A stretch of DNA of 64,000 nt. It comes from Neoalteromonas facilis. GTDB taxonomy: Bacteria > Pseudomonadota > Gammaproteobacteria > Enterobacterales > Alteromonadaceae. Under the pieces are notes generated by a model that saw only the letters and a program-made list of their open reading frames with translations, was not told the DNA's origin and ran no database searches. The stretch's first letter is position 1. Every line of letters starts with the position of its first letter. Shown one piece after another: positions 28,246 through 37,359 of the stretch. The stretch lies in contig NZ_PEAY01000001.1 in NCBI RefSeq assembly GCF_002807665.1, positions 124,001 through 188,000 on the forward strand, given 5' to 3'. A program made the translations under genes and the position numbers.

Positions 28246-28914
28246 TCACATTAACGTGTTGTCTAAATAAAGCTTATGGGCGCGGCAATAATTAAGCACC
28301 GAAGACGGAATGACGTCTGCTAACGGGTTTTCTGGTAGCGCCTGATTTAACACTTTTCGTATAAGTGTAGATGATACCTCTGTAATAGGGCTTTCTGCAA
28401 AAAATAGCTGACCTGATGCGGTACTTTGGAGCAAACCTGTATCTGTTTGCCGATATCGTTTAATCCACTGTTTCAACTTTTCGCTTGGCGCTGGCAATGT
28501 GTCTTTGCGCGGCATCACAATTATATGGCTCAACTCGAGTATACGTTGCCACTCGTACCAGCTATCCAGCGTGTTAATCGAGTCTTGCCCCATAATGAAC
28601 ACAATACTTCTATCAGGGAATTGCTGCCTGAAGTGTTGTAGGGTTCTTACTGTGTATGAGGGTTCGGGGAGCTGCGTCTCAATGAGGTCAAGGGTAAATT
28701 GTGGGTATTCCTCGCATACCAACTTCAACATATCGAGACGTTGGCTGAAGGTCGCACCATCAACTGATTTATGTGGCGGAATAGGGGACGGTAATAGCCT
28801 CACTTCAGTTAATTGAAACTCGTCAATTAACGCGAGCAATGGGTTTATATGGCCAAAATGAGGAGGATTAAAGGTACCGCCAAATAGCGCTAAACAGGGT
28901 CCTGTGTAATTCAT
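28246..28914 (-). CDS. nadD: nicotinate-nucleotide adenylyltransferase NadD
   Basis: Makes deamido-NAD from nicotinate mononucleotide and ATP. ATG 28914 (222 residues) overlaps the holA stop (ATGA), the usual coupling in this cluster; a longer form up to 28965 would lie inside holA. Nucleotidyltransferase motifs: [13 protein letters not shown] near the N-terminus and SSTLIRK near the C-terminus. Confidence 0.95.
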   Translation of the reverse strand: MNYTGPCLALFGGTFNPPHFGHINPLLALIDEFQLTEVRLLPSPIPPHKSVDGATFSQRLDMLKLVCEEYPQFTLDLIETQLPEPSYTVRTLQHFRQQFPDRSIVFIMGQDSINTLDSWYEWQRILELSHIIVMPRKDTLPAPSEKLKQWIKRYRQTDTGLLQSTASGQLFFAESPITEVSSTLIRKVLNQALPENPLADVIPSSVLNYCRAHKLYLDNTLM

Positions 28915-29930
28915 AGACTCATTGCAGATAGCGGCGCAGGCAAAAACAGTAAGCAAAGGTGGCACAAGGTTACATATGGCTTACTGACGACTGATTGTTT
29001 GAATTGAAGATCGGCAACGGCTAGCTTTTGTTGCATCTGCGCTAAATCGTCCATATTTAAACGGTGCAATGCCGAGGAATATAGCCCTTGACGGTTTTGC
29101 CATATACGGTGTTTCTGCCATTGTGGTTGTTGGCCCGCTTGCATGGCGTGTTTCAAGGCCCAGAGGTTTTGCCATTCTCTGATCAGCGCCCAAATAACAA
29201 TGTTGGGTTCAACACCTTCGCTTTCTAAACGGTAAAGAATTTTAATACCACGTTGTATATCGCCTGATAGCAATGAGTCGACCAGTTGAAATACGTTGAA
29301 ACGCGATTGGTCGACAGTGGCGTTACCCACGTGTTCTCGGTTAAGGTGTGCGTTAGGGTAAATTAACGAAAGTTTTTCTATTTCTTGCCGTGCAGCAAGT
29401 AAATTGCCTTCACAGTTGTCTGCTAGCAATGCAATGGCATCAGGATCAGCACTTAACTGGTTACGTTGTATACACTGTGAAATCCACTGCTGTAACCGCT
29501 GGCCTTCTTGTGGGAAGCAGGGCGTATAGAATCCTAGGCCTAAAAGTGATTTAAACCATTTGGTATTTTGCACATCTTTGCCAATTTTACCGCCATGGAT
29601 CAGTACCAATAAATCGGTAAAATCAGCTTTGGCAAGTTCAGCGAGCACTTTGGCGCCGGCTGCCCCGGGTTTTCCTGTCGGAAGCTCTAACTCTATATAC
29701 TGCTTATCGGCAAACAGCGACATAGATTGGGTAGCATCGAGCAACAGTGACCAATCAAAATCACTGTCAGCGATAAGTGTTTGGCGTTCCAAAAAGCCTT
29801 GCTTTACGGCTAAAGCGCGAAGGTGATCGATGCATTCAATCTTCTGTTGTGGTTCATCACCAAAAACAAGCACCACACTGGGCAGTGCCTTTTCTATTTG
29901 GGCGAGGAAGCGGTCAGGGTAAACTTGCAT
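28911..29930 (-). CDS. holA: DNA polymerase III delta subunit
   Basis: Clamp-loader subunit that opens the beta clamp. 339 residues, close to the E. coli length. The N-terminal AAA-like fold lacks a P-loop, as usual (ALPSVVLVFGDEPQQK), and the C-terminal collar region includes RFNVFQLVDSLLSGD and the clamp-loader helices. Its start lies 6 bases after the lptE stop. Confidence 0.94.
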   Translation of the reverse strand: MQVYPDRFLAQIEKALPSVVLVFGDEPQQKIECIDHLRALAVKQGFLERQTLIADSDFDWSLLLDATQSMSLFADKQYIELELPTGKPGAAGAKVLAELAKADFTDLLVLIHGGKIGKDVQNTKWFKSLLGLGFYTPCFPQEGQRLQQWISQCIQRNQLSADPDAIALLADNCEGNLLAARQEIEKLSLIYPNAHLNREHVGNATVDQSRFNVFQLVDSLLSGDIQRGIKILYRLESEGVEPNIVIWALIREWQNLWALKHAMQAGQQPQWQKHRIWQNRQGLYSSALHRLNMDDLAQMQQKLAVADLQFKQSVVSKPYVTLCHLCLLFLPAPLSAMSL

Positions 29931-29936
29931 AGCGCT

Positions 29937-30455
29937 TTATTCGACAGCAGGCGAAGCAGCCTGACTGGCCATCAAGCGGATGATCCTATCTGCTGCGTCG
30001 GCGCGCATTTCACTTAAGATCAAATCCAGTTCACGTGATTTTGCCAGTACCTGATCAGGATCATCTTGGTATTCACGTAAAACTTCAACGCTTGAATCAA
30101 AGGGATCGGCTTGTGGAAAGGTAACACGGTAATCGACACGATATATCAGTTCATACTCTGCCACTTGGCCTGTTCTAAATACTGACAGCAAACGTCGATC
30201 TAGATTTTCTGGGCGCAACTCAATGATGACTGTATTGTTCAACATATCGCTCGCAGCCGCTCGAGTGTAATCTAACTGGTAAACGCGCAAACGCTCTGCG
30301 AGTGCAAGAGCCTGGGGATCATGATCAGATAAACTGCGCACTTCGACTTGTTTTATGTGTTCTGGAAACTGTTGCGAGCCACGCAGCGTAAAGCCACAAC
30401 TGCTCAACGTAAACACGATGAGCACACAAGTAAATGCACGCAGGAGTTTTATCAT
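29937..30455 (-). CDS. lptE: LPS-assembly lipoprotein LptE
   Basis: Outer-membrane lipoprotein plug of the LptD translocon. I start it at ATG 30455 (172 residues), giving a proper signal peptide ending TLSSC (Cys20); the in-frame TTG at 30476 adds a short charged tail before it. The mature part begins GFTLRG, the family signature. It sits 17 bases after leuS, in the conserved leuS-lptE-holA order. Confidence 0.94.
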   Translation of the reverse strand: MIKLLRAFTCVLIVFTLSSCGFTLRGSQQFPEHIKQVEVRSLSDHDPQALALAERLRVYQLDYTRAAASDMLNNTVIIELRPENLDRRLLSVFRTGQVAEYELIYRVDYRVTFPQADPFDSSVEVLREYQDDPDQVLAKSRELDLILSEMRADAADRIIRLMASQAASPAVE

Positions 30456-30472
30456 CCAATCTTTTCCCGATA

Positions 30473-33082
30473 TCAATTGGCTACGATATTGACCAGTTTA
30501 CCTGGCACAACAATCACTTTACGTACGGTCTTATCTGCGATGAAGTTTTGCACGTTATCGTGCTCCATTGCTGTTGCTTTGACGCTGTCTTGGTCAGCAT
30601 CCGCGGCAACCGTTATTTTCGCACGAACCTTACCGTTAACCTGTACGATGATAAGTTTCTCATCTTCAACCATTGCTGATGCATCAGCCGTTGGCCAACC
30701 GGCAAACTCGATAGAACCTTCATGCCCTAACGTTTCCCATAAATGCTGACAAATATGTGGGGTTACCGGATTCAACAAACGGATCATGGCGTGAATGCCT
30801 TCATTCAACAGGGCAATATCGGCATCACTTTGAGTATCAGCTTTTTGCAGCTTGTTGAGCAATTCCATCACCGCCGCAATAGCGGTGTTAAAGGTTTGTC
30901 TACGGCCTAAATCATCAGTGATTTTTTCAATCGTCTTGTGAATATCACGGCGTAACGCTTTTTGCTCTTTAGTTAACGAACTCACGATTTCAGACGTGAT
31001 TTGTTTCGACGCTTTAAGCGCATCGAGGTTATCCATAACTAAGCGGTACAGACGTTTCAAGAAGCGGTGAGCCCCTTCAACACCAGAGTCAATCCACTCT
31101 AGCGTTTGTTCAGGCGGCGCAGCAAACATAGTAAACAATCGAACGGTGTCCGCACCGTACAAATCGATAACGTGTTGAGGGTCAATCCCGTTATTTTTGG
31201 ATTTTGACATTTTCGTCATACCGCCGGGTATGACTTCTTCGCCGTCAGCCGTTAATGCTGCTTTGATCACACGGCCTTTATCATCGCGGGTCAATTCAAC
31301 TTCGGTGGGCGAAAACCAGGTTTTCTTGCCGCTTTCATCTTCACGATAAAATGACTCTGCTAACACCATACCTTGGCAAAGCAGACGCTTAAATGGTTCA
31401 TCAGAATCAACTAAACCTTCATCACGTAAAAGCTTATGGAAGAAGCGAGAGTACAATAAGTGTAAAATGGCGTGCTCAATGCCGCCGACATATTGGTCAA
31501 CCGGCAACCAATAATTGCTTTCTTTTGGATCTAACATCGCATCAGAGGGGGCAGATGCATAACGCGCGTAATACCAACTGGATTCCATAAAGGTATCGAA
31601 TGTGTCTGTTTCACGTTGTGCAGCTTGCCCGTCAACAGTCACTTGAGACCACTGTTTATCGGCTTTGATAGGGCTTGTGACGCCGTCCATAACCACATCT
31701 TCAGGTAATTCAACCGGAAGATTTTCTGCTGCCACAGGCACTTCTGAGCCATCTGGCATATTGATCATGGGGATAGGAGCACCCCAATAGCGCTGGCGTG
31801 AAACACCCCAGTCACGTAAGCGATAATTGGTTGTGCGCGTACCTTTACCTTTGGCCTCTAATGCCTGACATATGCCGTTGAATGCATCTTCAAACGCAAG
31901 ACCGCTAAACTCGCCTGAGTTTATGAGTTCACCTTTATCAGTGATTGCCGCGTGCTCGATAGAACTGATTTCTGCCCCGTCTGCTGCCTTGACCACTTGC
32001 GTGATAGGTAACTGATACTTAGTTGCAAACTCCCAGTCGCGTTGGTCGTGGCCTGGAACTGACATAACAGCGCCAGAGCCATATTCCATAAGGACAAAGT
32101 TTGCTACCCACACCGGGACTTTTTCACCCGTTAACGGATGGACTACTTCAAGACCTGTATTGCAGCCACGCTTTTCCATTGTCGCTAGTTCTGCTTCTGC
32201 GACTTTAGTGTGTTTGTTGTCTTCAATGAAGGCGGCTACATCTGGATTCGATTGCGCAGCATGCTGTGCGAGCGGGTGCTGAGCAGCGACGGCAACATAG
32301 GTCACGCCAAACAGTGTATCTGGACGCGTGGTATAAACGTCGACGCTGTCGATGCCGGCGATTGGGGCAGGTAATGCAAACGTGATATTGGCGCCTTCTG
32401 ATTTACCAATCCAGTTACGTTGCATGGCTACAACCTGTTCTGGCCACTCATCCAGCCCGTCTAAATCACTGAGTAAGGCTTCTGCATAATCGGTAATTTT
32501 AATAAACCATTGCGGAATTTCTTTTTGTTCAACAACAGCGCCGCTACGCCAGCCTCTGCCATCGATAACCTGTTCATTTGCCAATACGGTTTGGTCCACC
32601 GGATCCCAGTTAACCGTAGACAGTTTTTTATACACCAAACCTTTTTCATAAAGGCGGGTGAAGAACCATTGTTCCCAGCGATAATAATCAGGTTTACAGG
32701 TAGTCACCTCACGCGACCAGTCATAGCCAAAGCCCAGTGATTTCAACTGTTGCTTCATATATTCAATGTTGGCATATGTCCACTTGGCCGGCGCGGTCTT
32801 ATTGTTGATCGCCGCATTTTCTGCTGGTAGGCCAAACGCATCCCAACCCATTGGTTGAAGTACGTTTTTACCTTGCATACGTTGGTAGCGACTGATCACG
32901 TCACCAATGGTGTAGTTACGCACGTGCCCCATATGCAGCTTGCCGCTAGGGTATGGGAACATTGATAAGCAGTAGAACTTCTCTTTTGACTCGTCCACGT
33001 CAACTTTAAACGTGTCGTTATTTTGCCAGTGTTGTTGAACCTGTTGTTCTATTTCTCGGTGGTCGTATTGCTTTTCTGACAT
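30473..33082 (-). CDS. leuS: leucyl-tRNA synthetase
   Basis: Charges tRNA-Leu. 869 residues, full length. HMGH (50-53) within [11 protein letters not shown] and KMSKS (about 625) form the ATP site. The editing domain is intact: [18 protein letters not shown] includes its conserved Asp. The C-terminal domain ends [15 protein letters not shown]. It is the first gene of the long minus-strand cluster, so the promoter should lie in 33083-33223. Confidence 0.98.
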   Translation of the reverse strand: MSEKQYDHREIEQQVQQHWQNNDTFKVDVDESKEKFYCLSMFPYPSGKLHMGHVRNYTIGDVISRYQRMQGKNVLQPMGWDAFGLPAENAAINNKTAPAKWTYANIEYMKQQLKSLGFGYDWSREVTTCKPDYYRWEQWFFTRLYEKGLVYKKLSTVNWDPVDQTVLANEQVIDGRGWRSGAVVEQKEIPQWFIKITDYAEALLSDLDGLDEWPEQVVAMQRNWIGKSEGANITFALPAPIAGIDSVDVYTTRPDTLFGVTYVAVAAQHPLAQHAAQSNPDVAAFIEDNKHTKVAEAELATMEKRGCNTGLEVVHPLTGEKVPVWVANFVLMEYGSGAVMSVPGHDQRDWEFATKYQLPITQVVKAADGAEISSIEHAAITDKGELINSGEFSGLAFEDAFNGICQALEAKGKGTRTTNYRLRDWGVSRQRYWGAPIPMINMPDGSEVPVAAENLPVELPEDVVMDGVTSPIKADKQWSQVTVDGQAAQRETDTFDTFMESSWYYARYASAPSDAMLDPKESNYWLPVDQYVGGIEHAILHLLYSRFFHKLLRDEGLVDSDEPFKRLLCQGMVLAESFYREDESGKKTWFSPTEVELTRDDKGRVIKAALTADGEEVIPGGMTKMSKSKNNGIDPQHVIDLYGADTVRLFTMFAAPPEQTLEWIDSGVEGAHRFLKRLYRLVMDNLDALKASKQITSEIVSSLTKEQKALRRDIHKTIEKITDDLGRRQTFNTAIAAVMELLNKLQKADTQSDADIALLNEGIHAMIRLLNPVTPHICQHLWETLGHEGSIEFAGWPTADASAMVEDEKLIIVQVNGKVRAKITVAADADQDSVKATAMEHDNVQNFIADKTVRKVIVVPGKLVNIVAN

Positions 33083-33223
33083 GCAGCGTAGAATTCCGTA
33101 TTGGTGTTATAACTTAACATTGTTAGCCGATTTATTTGCGGCGACATAAAGCCCGTTAGAATACCTCAGTGTGGCATTCAACAACAGATCCAAACCCTTC
33201 ATTTGTGAAAAAAACTTGTGAAC

Positions 33224-33254
33224 TTGACACATTCGTTTTGTCGCGGTGTACACT
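33224..33254 (+). promoter_or_regulatory. candidate promoter of the Lon-like protease gene
   Basis: A perfect TTGACA (33224-33229) and TACACT (33249-33254) are 19 bases apart, a little long. It lies about 28 bases before the start codon. I do not see a heat-shock-type element here. Confidence 0.45.
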
Positions 33255-33281
33255 GATAAAAAATGAATTCGATTTGTCTAC

Positions 33282-35678
33282 ATGAAAAAAAAGCCACAGG
33301 ACGTGATTGCATTAACGCCTGAACAGCTCAATGCAGCTCCTCAATTAGAAAAAATCACTCAAGCACTTGCTGACGAAACGGCAATGCAAGCTACCTTCGT
33401 TGGCCAAGCGAGAGCGCGTGAAGCCCTAAGTTTTGGCTTAGGTATCGACGCGACAGGCTACAATTTGTACGTTATGGGTGAACAAGCAACCGGCCGGTAT
33501 ACATTAGTTCACGATTATGTAGCTAAAGCGGTGACCCATAAACCGACGCCTGATGATTGGATTTACCTCAATAATTTCGACGATGAACGTCAGCCGTTTA
33601 CTTTGAGATTGCCCGCTGGAGACAGCAAGCGTTTGGTGGAAGATATAGAGGGCCTCATTGATGATGTGCTTGATACTTTCCCAGCTGCGTTTGATAACCC
33701 GGGATATCAACGCAGAAAAGCCGCGTTGGGGCGTCAATTTGAGCTTCAATATGACCATGCGATAGATGAAGTAGAAAAATACGCTCAAACCAAGGGCGTT
33801 GCGTTATACGAAGATGCCGGCAGTATTTCTTTTTCGCCCATTATTAATGGTGAACCCATTAATGATACTCAGTTTAGCCAGTTAGATGATGCGCAAAGAG
33901 CTCATTTTTATGAACTGATAGATACGCTAGAAACGCGTCTAAGTGATGCTTTGATTGAGCTGCCATTATGGAAACGCCAGCACAGTGAAAAGCTCCGAGA
34001 GCTCAAACGAATGACGGCTGAGCAGGGGATCCGTCCATTGCTCAAGCATCTTGAACATAAATATGCATCTCAGCTGGGCGTGCTCAAATACTTGCGTCAA
34101 ATGAAGACCCCGATGATCGACGCCGTACTTGAGCTGCTAATGGTAGAAGCTAAGGACGATAAACCCGAAGAGTTTGACCGCCGCGCAATCCTTGAAGAGC
34201 AGTTTCTGCCCAATGTCGTCGTGTCTCATCGCATCACTGATGGGGCGCCTGTAGTTTACGAGCCGAACCCCACGCATCAAAATTTATTCGGTAAGGTTGA
34301 ATATAATAGTAGTCAGGGCGTGGCTTACACCAATTACAGTATGATCCAAGGTGGCGCTTTACATCGCGCCAATGGCGGCTATTTGTTGCTAGACGCGGAT
34401 AAAATGGTGCACCAGCCTTATGTATGGGAATCACTGAAACTGGCACTTAAGTTTTCGAGTCTGAAAATGGATTCACCGCAGCAAGATATTGGTATGGTAA
34501 ATGCCATTACACTGACGCCTCAAGCAATAGAGTTAAACGTAAAAGTGATCCTGATGGGGTCACGCGAACTCTATTACACGCTGCAAGATTACGATGATGA
34601 ATTTGATGAGCTGTTTCGAGTATTGGTCGACTTTGACCACGAAATTCAACTCAGTGACGACAATCTAAAAGATTTTGTTGGTCGCGTTCGCCATCAACTG
34701 GCGTTGTTAGGCCTGAACAGCATTGAACACGCCGCAATGGTTAGATTAGTCACCTATTCGATGAGAATGGCTGAACATCAATGCAAGTTATCAGCGCGTT
34801 TTTCCGATGTCATCGAGTTATTAAAAGAAGCTAATTACTTTGCATTGCAAGCCAAGGATGCAGAATTGCGTTTAGTGCATATTGAAGAAGCGCTGGCGGC
34901 AAAGAAAAAACGCTCGGGTCGCGTAAAAGGTGCCTTGTTTGATGACATCACAGAAGGGCATGTACTGATTGATACGCAGGGCAAAGCAATTGGTAAAGTG
35001 AATGGCCTAACCGTGTTAGAAATCGGCGATACAACCTTTGGTACGCCGGCACGGATAACCTCTACAGTTTATGCGGGCGCCTCTGGCGTGGTTGATATCG
35101 AACGTGAAGTCGAGTTGGGGCAACCGATCCACAGTAAAGGGGTTATGCTACTGACCGGGTATCTAGGCAACAAATATGCTCAGTATTTTCCCTTAACCTT
35201 GTCAGCCAATATTGCGTTAGAGCAATCCTACGGTCATATCGATGGTGACAGCGCGTCTTTGGGCGAATTATTAGCGTTATTGTCAGCACTGACCGAGATC
35301 CCCGCGACGCAAGAACTTGCCGTTACCGGTTCAATCAACCAATACGGAGAAGTACAAGCCGTAGGTGGTGTGAATGAAAAGATCGAAGGGTTTTTCGACC
35401 TGTGCCAATACAGAGGGCTTACTGGCAAACAGGGTGTGATAATACCGGCTTCAAATCAAATTAATTTGATGTTAGATGGGCCCGTAATTGACGCGATCAC
35501 GCAAGGGCAATTTCATATTTATCCAGTAGCGACCGTTGATCAGGCGATAGAACTATTGATGCAGCAAGAGGCGGGAGAGTTGAACTCTAAAGGGCGCTAT
35601 CCTAAGGGAAGTGTCAATTACCATGCGGTAAATCGTTTGTATAACATCGCTAATATAGTGAATGGCGCGCAAGATTAG
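33282..35678 (+). CDS. Lon-like ATP-dependent protease (LonB/YcbZ type)
   Basis: 798-residue soluble protein with an N-terminal AAA-like region and a C-terminal Lon protease domain. The proteolytic dyad is Ser657 in GDSASLGE and Lys700 in GGVNEKIEG. The nucleotide-binding loop reads GEQATGRYT (66-74): the usual P-loop lysine is Arg. The middle (about 190-300) is a helical insert, then AAA elements such as NGGYLLLDAD. It lacks the LAN domain of classical Lon. Substrates are unknown. It is transcribed alone, divergent from leuS; the ATG has a weak Shine-Dalgarno sequence. Confidence 0.9.
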   Translation: MKKKPQDVIALTPEQLNAAPQLEKITQALADETAMQATFVGQARAREALSFGLGIDATGYNLYVMGEQATGRYTLVHDYVAKAVTHKPTPDDWIYLNNFDDERQPFTLRLPAGDSKRLVEDIEGLIDDVLDTFPAAFDNPGYQRRKAALGRQFELQYDHAIDEVEKYAQTKGVALYEDAGSISFSPIINGEPINDTQFSQLDDAQRAHFYELIDTLETRLSDALIELPLWKRQHSEKLRELKRMTAEQGIRPLLKHLEHKYASQLGVLKYLRQMKTPMIDAVLELLMVEAKDDKPEEFDRRAILEEQFLPNVVVSHRITDGAPVVYEPNPTHQNLFGKVEYNSSQGVAYTNYSMIQGGALHRANGGYLLLDADKMVHQPYVWESLKLALKFSSLKMDSPQQDIGMVNAITLTPQAIELNVKVILMGSRELYYTLQDYDDEFDELFRVLVDFDHEIQLSDDNLKDFVGRVRHQLALLGLNSIEHAAMVRLVTYSMRMAEHQCKLSARFSDVIELLKEANYFALQAKDAELRLVHIEEALAAKKKRSGRVKGALFDDITEGHVLIDTQGKAIGKVNGLTVLEIGDTTFGTPARITSTVYAGASGVVDIEREVELGQPIHSKGVMLLTGYLGNKYAQYFPLTLSANIALEQSYGHIDGDSASLGELLALLSALTEIPATQELAVTGSINQYGEVQAVGGVNEKIEGFFDLCQYRGLTGKQGVIIPASNQINLMLDGPVIDAITQGQFHIYPVATVDQAIELLMQQEAGELNSKGRYPKGSVNYHAVNRLYNIANIVNGAQD

Positions 35679-35686
35679 CGCGCCAT
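35662..35686. terminator. hairpin between the convergent lon-like and SDR genes
   Basis: A 9-bp perfect stem (ATGGCGCGC / GCGCGCCAT) with a 7-base loop overlaps the lon-like stop codon and ends 7 bases before the SDR stop. There is no T-run; it may act on both strands. Confidence 0.5.
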
Positions 35687-35693
35687 CATGCTA

Positions 35694-36473
35694 TTACTTA
35701 GGTGGCATTCTCAATGCACCATCCAAACGGATGGTTTCACCGTTAAGGTAAGCATTTTCAAACATATGGACCGCTAGGTTCGCGTATTCAGCCGGTAACC
35801 CTAAACGGTTAGGGAAGGGCACGTTAGCTTTCAATGCATCTTGAACATGTTCAGGCATCGCTAGCAGCATGGGAGTGCCCATAATGCCGGGTGCAATAGT
35901 ATTTACACGAATTCCTACTTTCGAAAGGTCACGTGCCATTGGCAATGTGAGCGCAATAATACCGCCTTTACTGGCTGCATATGCGGTTTGTCCGATTTGA
36001 CCTTCATAACCGGCAACAGACGCCGTATTGACAATCAAGCCTCGTTCTTGTGCTTCACCCACAGGGTCGAGTTTAGCCATATAACTTGCTACAACTCTCG
36101 CTACGTTGAATGAACCTACAAGGTTTATGTCGATCACGGATTGAAAGCTATCCAGTGGCATAGGGTTGCTTTCTCTATCCAGTAAACGTTTCGCTGGCGC
36201 CACACCTGCACAGTTAACGCACATGCGGATATTACCGAAATTCTCATTTACCTGAGCCACTGCTTGTTCAATTGAATCGGCATTGCGCACGTCAACCGCG
36301 CAAAACATGGTGTCCTTTGCACCGAGCTCTTCGACGCGTTGTGCACCCACTTCTTCATTCATGTCAAAGATCGCGACGCGAAAACCCGCTTCTCGTAGTG
36401 TTATCGCAGTGGCATGGCCGAGACCTGAGCAACCGCCGGTCACGATAGCCGTCATGTTGTTTGAAATTTGCAT
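35694..36473 (-). CDS. short-chain dehydrogenase (3-hydroxyacyl-CoA dehydrogenase type II-like)
   Basis: 259-residue SDR enzyme. The cofactor site TGGCSGLG is at 12-19, Asp37 after the second strand favours NAD(H), NCAG is at 87-90, and the catalytic set is Ser152, Tyr165 and Lys169 (YAASK). NTIAPGIMGTPML and the overall sequence are like HSD17B10-type 3-hydroxyacyl-CoA dehydrogenases, which oxidise short or branched 3-hydroxyacyl-CoA. No other beta-oxidation gene is nearby, so the substrate remains an inference. Confidence 0.85.
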   Translation of the reverse strand: MQISNNMTAIVTGGCSGLGHATAITLREAGFRVAIFDMNEEVGAQRVEELGAKDTMFCAVDVRNADSIEQAVAQVNENFGNIRMCVNCAGVAPAKRLLDRESNPMPLDSFQSVIDINLVGSFNVARVVASYMAKLDPVGEAQERGLIVNTASVAGYEGQIGQTAYAASKGGIIALTLPMARDLSKVGIRVNTIAPGIMGTPMLLAMPEHVQDALKANVPFPNRLGLPAEYANLAVHMFENAYLNGETIRLDGALRMPPK

Positions 36474-36510
36474 ATTATTTTTCTTCTGTCGTTATTGTAG
36501 GGTTCTATTA

Positions 36511-36807
36511 TTACCGTCTAGGCAGGACGATTTTGGGTTCTTTAGCCGGTTTATATAACACCAGTGTATGGCCAATAATCTGAATTTGTGCAGCTTGCGT
36601 TTCACGCGCAATTGCTTCAGCAATAAGCTTCTTTTCGTCACGATCGTCAGTGGGGATTTTCACTTTGATCAGCTCGTGATGGCCCAAAGCGTTGTCAATT
36701 TCAGCTAATACACCTTCGGTAAGGCCATTATTACCAAGCTGAACGATTGGTTTTTTGTCATGCGCCAGCCCTTTGAGGAACTGCTTTTGTTTAGTCGTTA
36801 GATTCAT
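36511..36807 (-). CDS. yhbY: ribosome-associated YhbY, CRM-domain protein
   Basis: 98-residue RNA-binding CRM protein associated with pre-50S ribosomes. It begins with the helix TTKQKQFLKGLAH, then the GxxG loop in VQLGNNGLTEGV, and strands around IQIIGHTLVLYKP. It is the expected divergent neighbour of the rlmE-ftsH unit, which is how the ruined rlmE was located. Confidence 0.95.
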   Translation of the reverse strand: MNLTTKQKQFLKGLAHDKKPIVQLGNNGLTEGVLAEIDNALGHHELIKVKIPTDDRDEKKLIAEAIARETQAAQIQIIGHTLVLYKPAKEPKIVLPRR

Positions 36808-36844
36808 CGTACCAATTTTCTTACAATTAGATGACGTAATGTCA

Positions 36845-36873
36845 CTTGAAAAGCGCTATTCTAACGCCATCTA
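36845..36873 (+). promoter_or_regulatory. candidate sigma-32 (heat-shock) promoter upstream of rlmE remnant and ftsH
   Basis: CTTGAA (36845-36850), 14 bases, then CGCCATCTA (36865-36873). This matches the sigma-32 pattern CTTGAA-N11-15-CCCCATnTA with a single mismatch. In E. coli rlmE-ftsH is heat-shock controlled, so the position is as expected. It would now drive ftsH through the dead rlmE. Confidence 0.6.
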
Positions 36874-36904
36874 AGTTGCAATACGACAATCATCGCGATT
36901 AATA

Positions 36905-37256
36905 ACGAAAAAGAAGCACTCAGCGAGTCGTTAACGCGAGTTAAAAGATCATGTTTACAATGAGTAAAGGGCAGACGTCCTACAAAGCTGATTTGAGTTA
37001 AGTGCTTATATGGATAGCGTTAATCCATCTGTTAAGCAGGTGCGTATTGTATATATGTAAATTAGCACTTAGTGCGTTATATATAGTGATAAAGCCTAAC
37101 GAGGCATTTGTTATTAAGGTATTCCAAGGCGAAGGATTCGATGAATTCTTTGGCGACGTCAAAACGCGTTTAAAAATAGTTAAAACGCGTAAACCAGACT
37201 GTTTACATGCACGTTTTCAAGGTATGTATTTAGTGGCGACTGGTTACAAGGTGTAG
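36905..37256 (+). pseudogene. rlmE: rlmE (ftsJ/rrmJ) remnant: internal deletion, stops, lost start
   Basis: RlmE methylates the 2'-OH of U2552 in 23S rRNA and is about 209 residues. Two fragments remain here, in different frames. N-terminal part from 36905: ACG (probably the former ATG), then K-K-K-H-S-A-S-R-stop-R-E-L-K-D-H-V, which aligns column by column with the E. coli start KKRSASSSRWLQEHF; further stops follow (36965, 36989). C-terminal part (about 37062-37256): KVFQGEGFDEFFGDVK and KTRKPD...YLVATGYKV correspond to the E. coli end KVFQGEGFDEYLRE and KVRKPD...YIVATGRKP. The central SAM-binding part (DLGAAPGGWSQ in E. coli) is gone; about 350 bases remain of 630. It lies exactly between yhbY and ftsH, where rlmE belongs. 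The 84-codon open frame at 37002-37256 is this remnant, not a gene. Confidence 0.9.
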
Positions 37257-37359
37257 TATTGTGTACTACTTCGCGACGAGAGTTTTACGTTCACGTTCAG
37301 GAACATTTGCTGAGTGTGGGCATCGAAATCCCTAGCAATTATTTACGAGGTTTAATGCG

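Noticed and set aside
37002-37256. 84-codon open frame read as an independent gene
   Set aside because: Its last 65 codons are the C-terminal end of RlmE, and the part before them is non-homologous read-through; it is part of the rlmE remnant.
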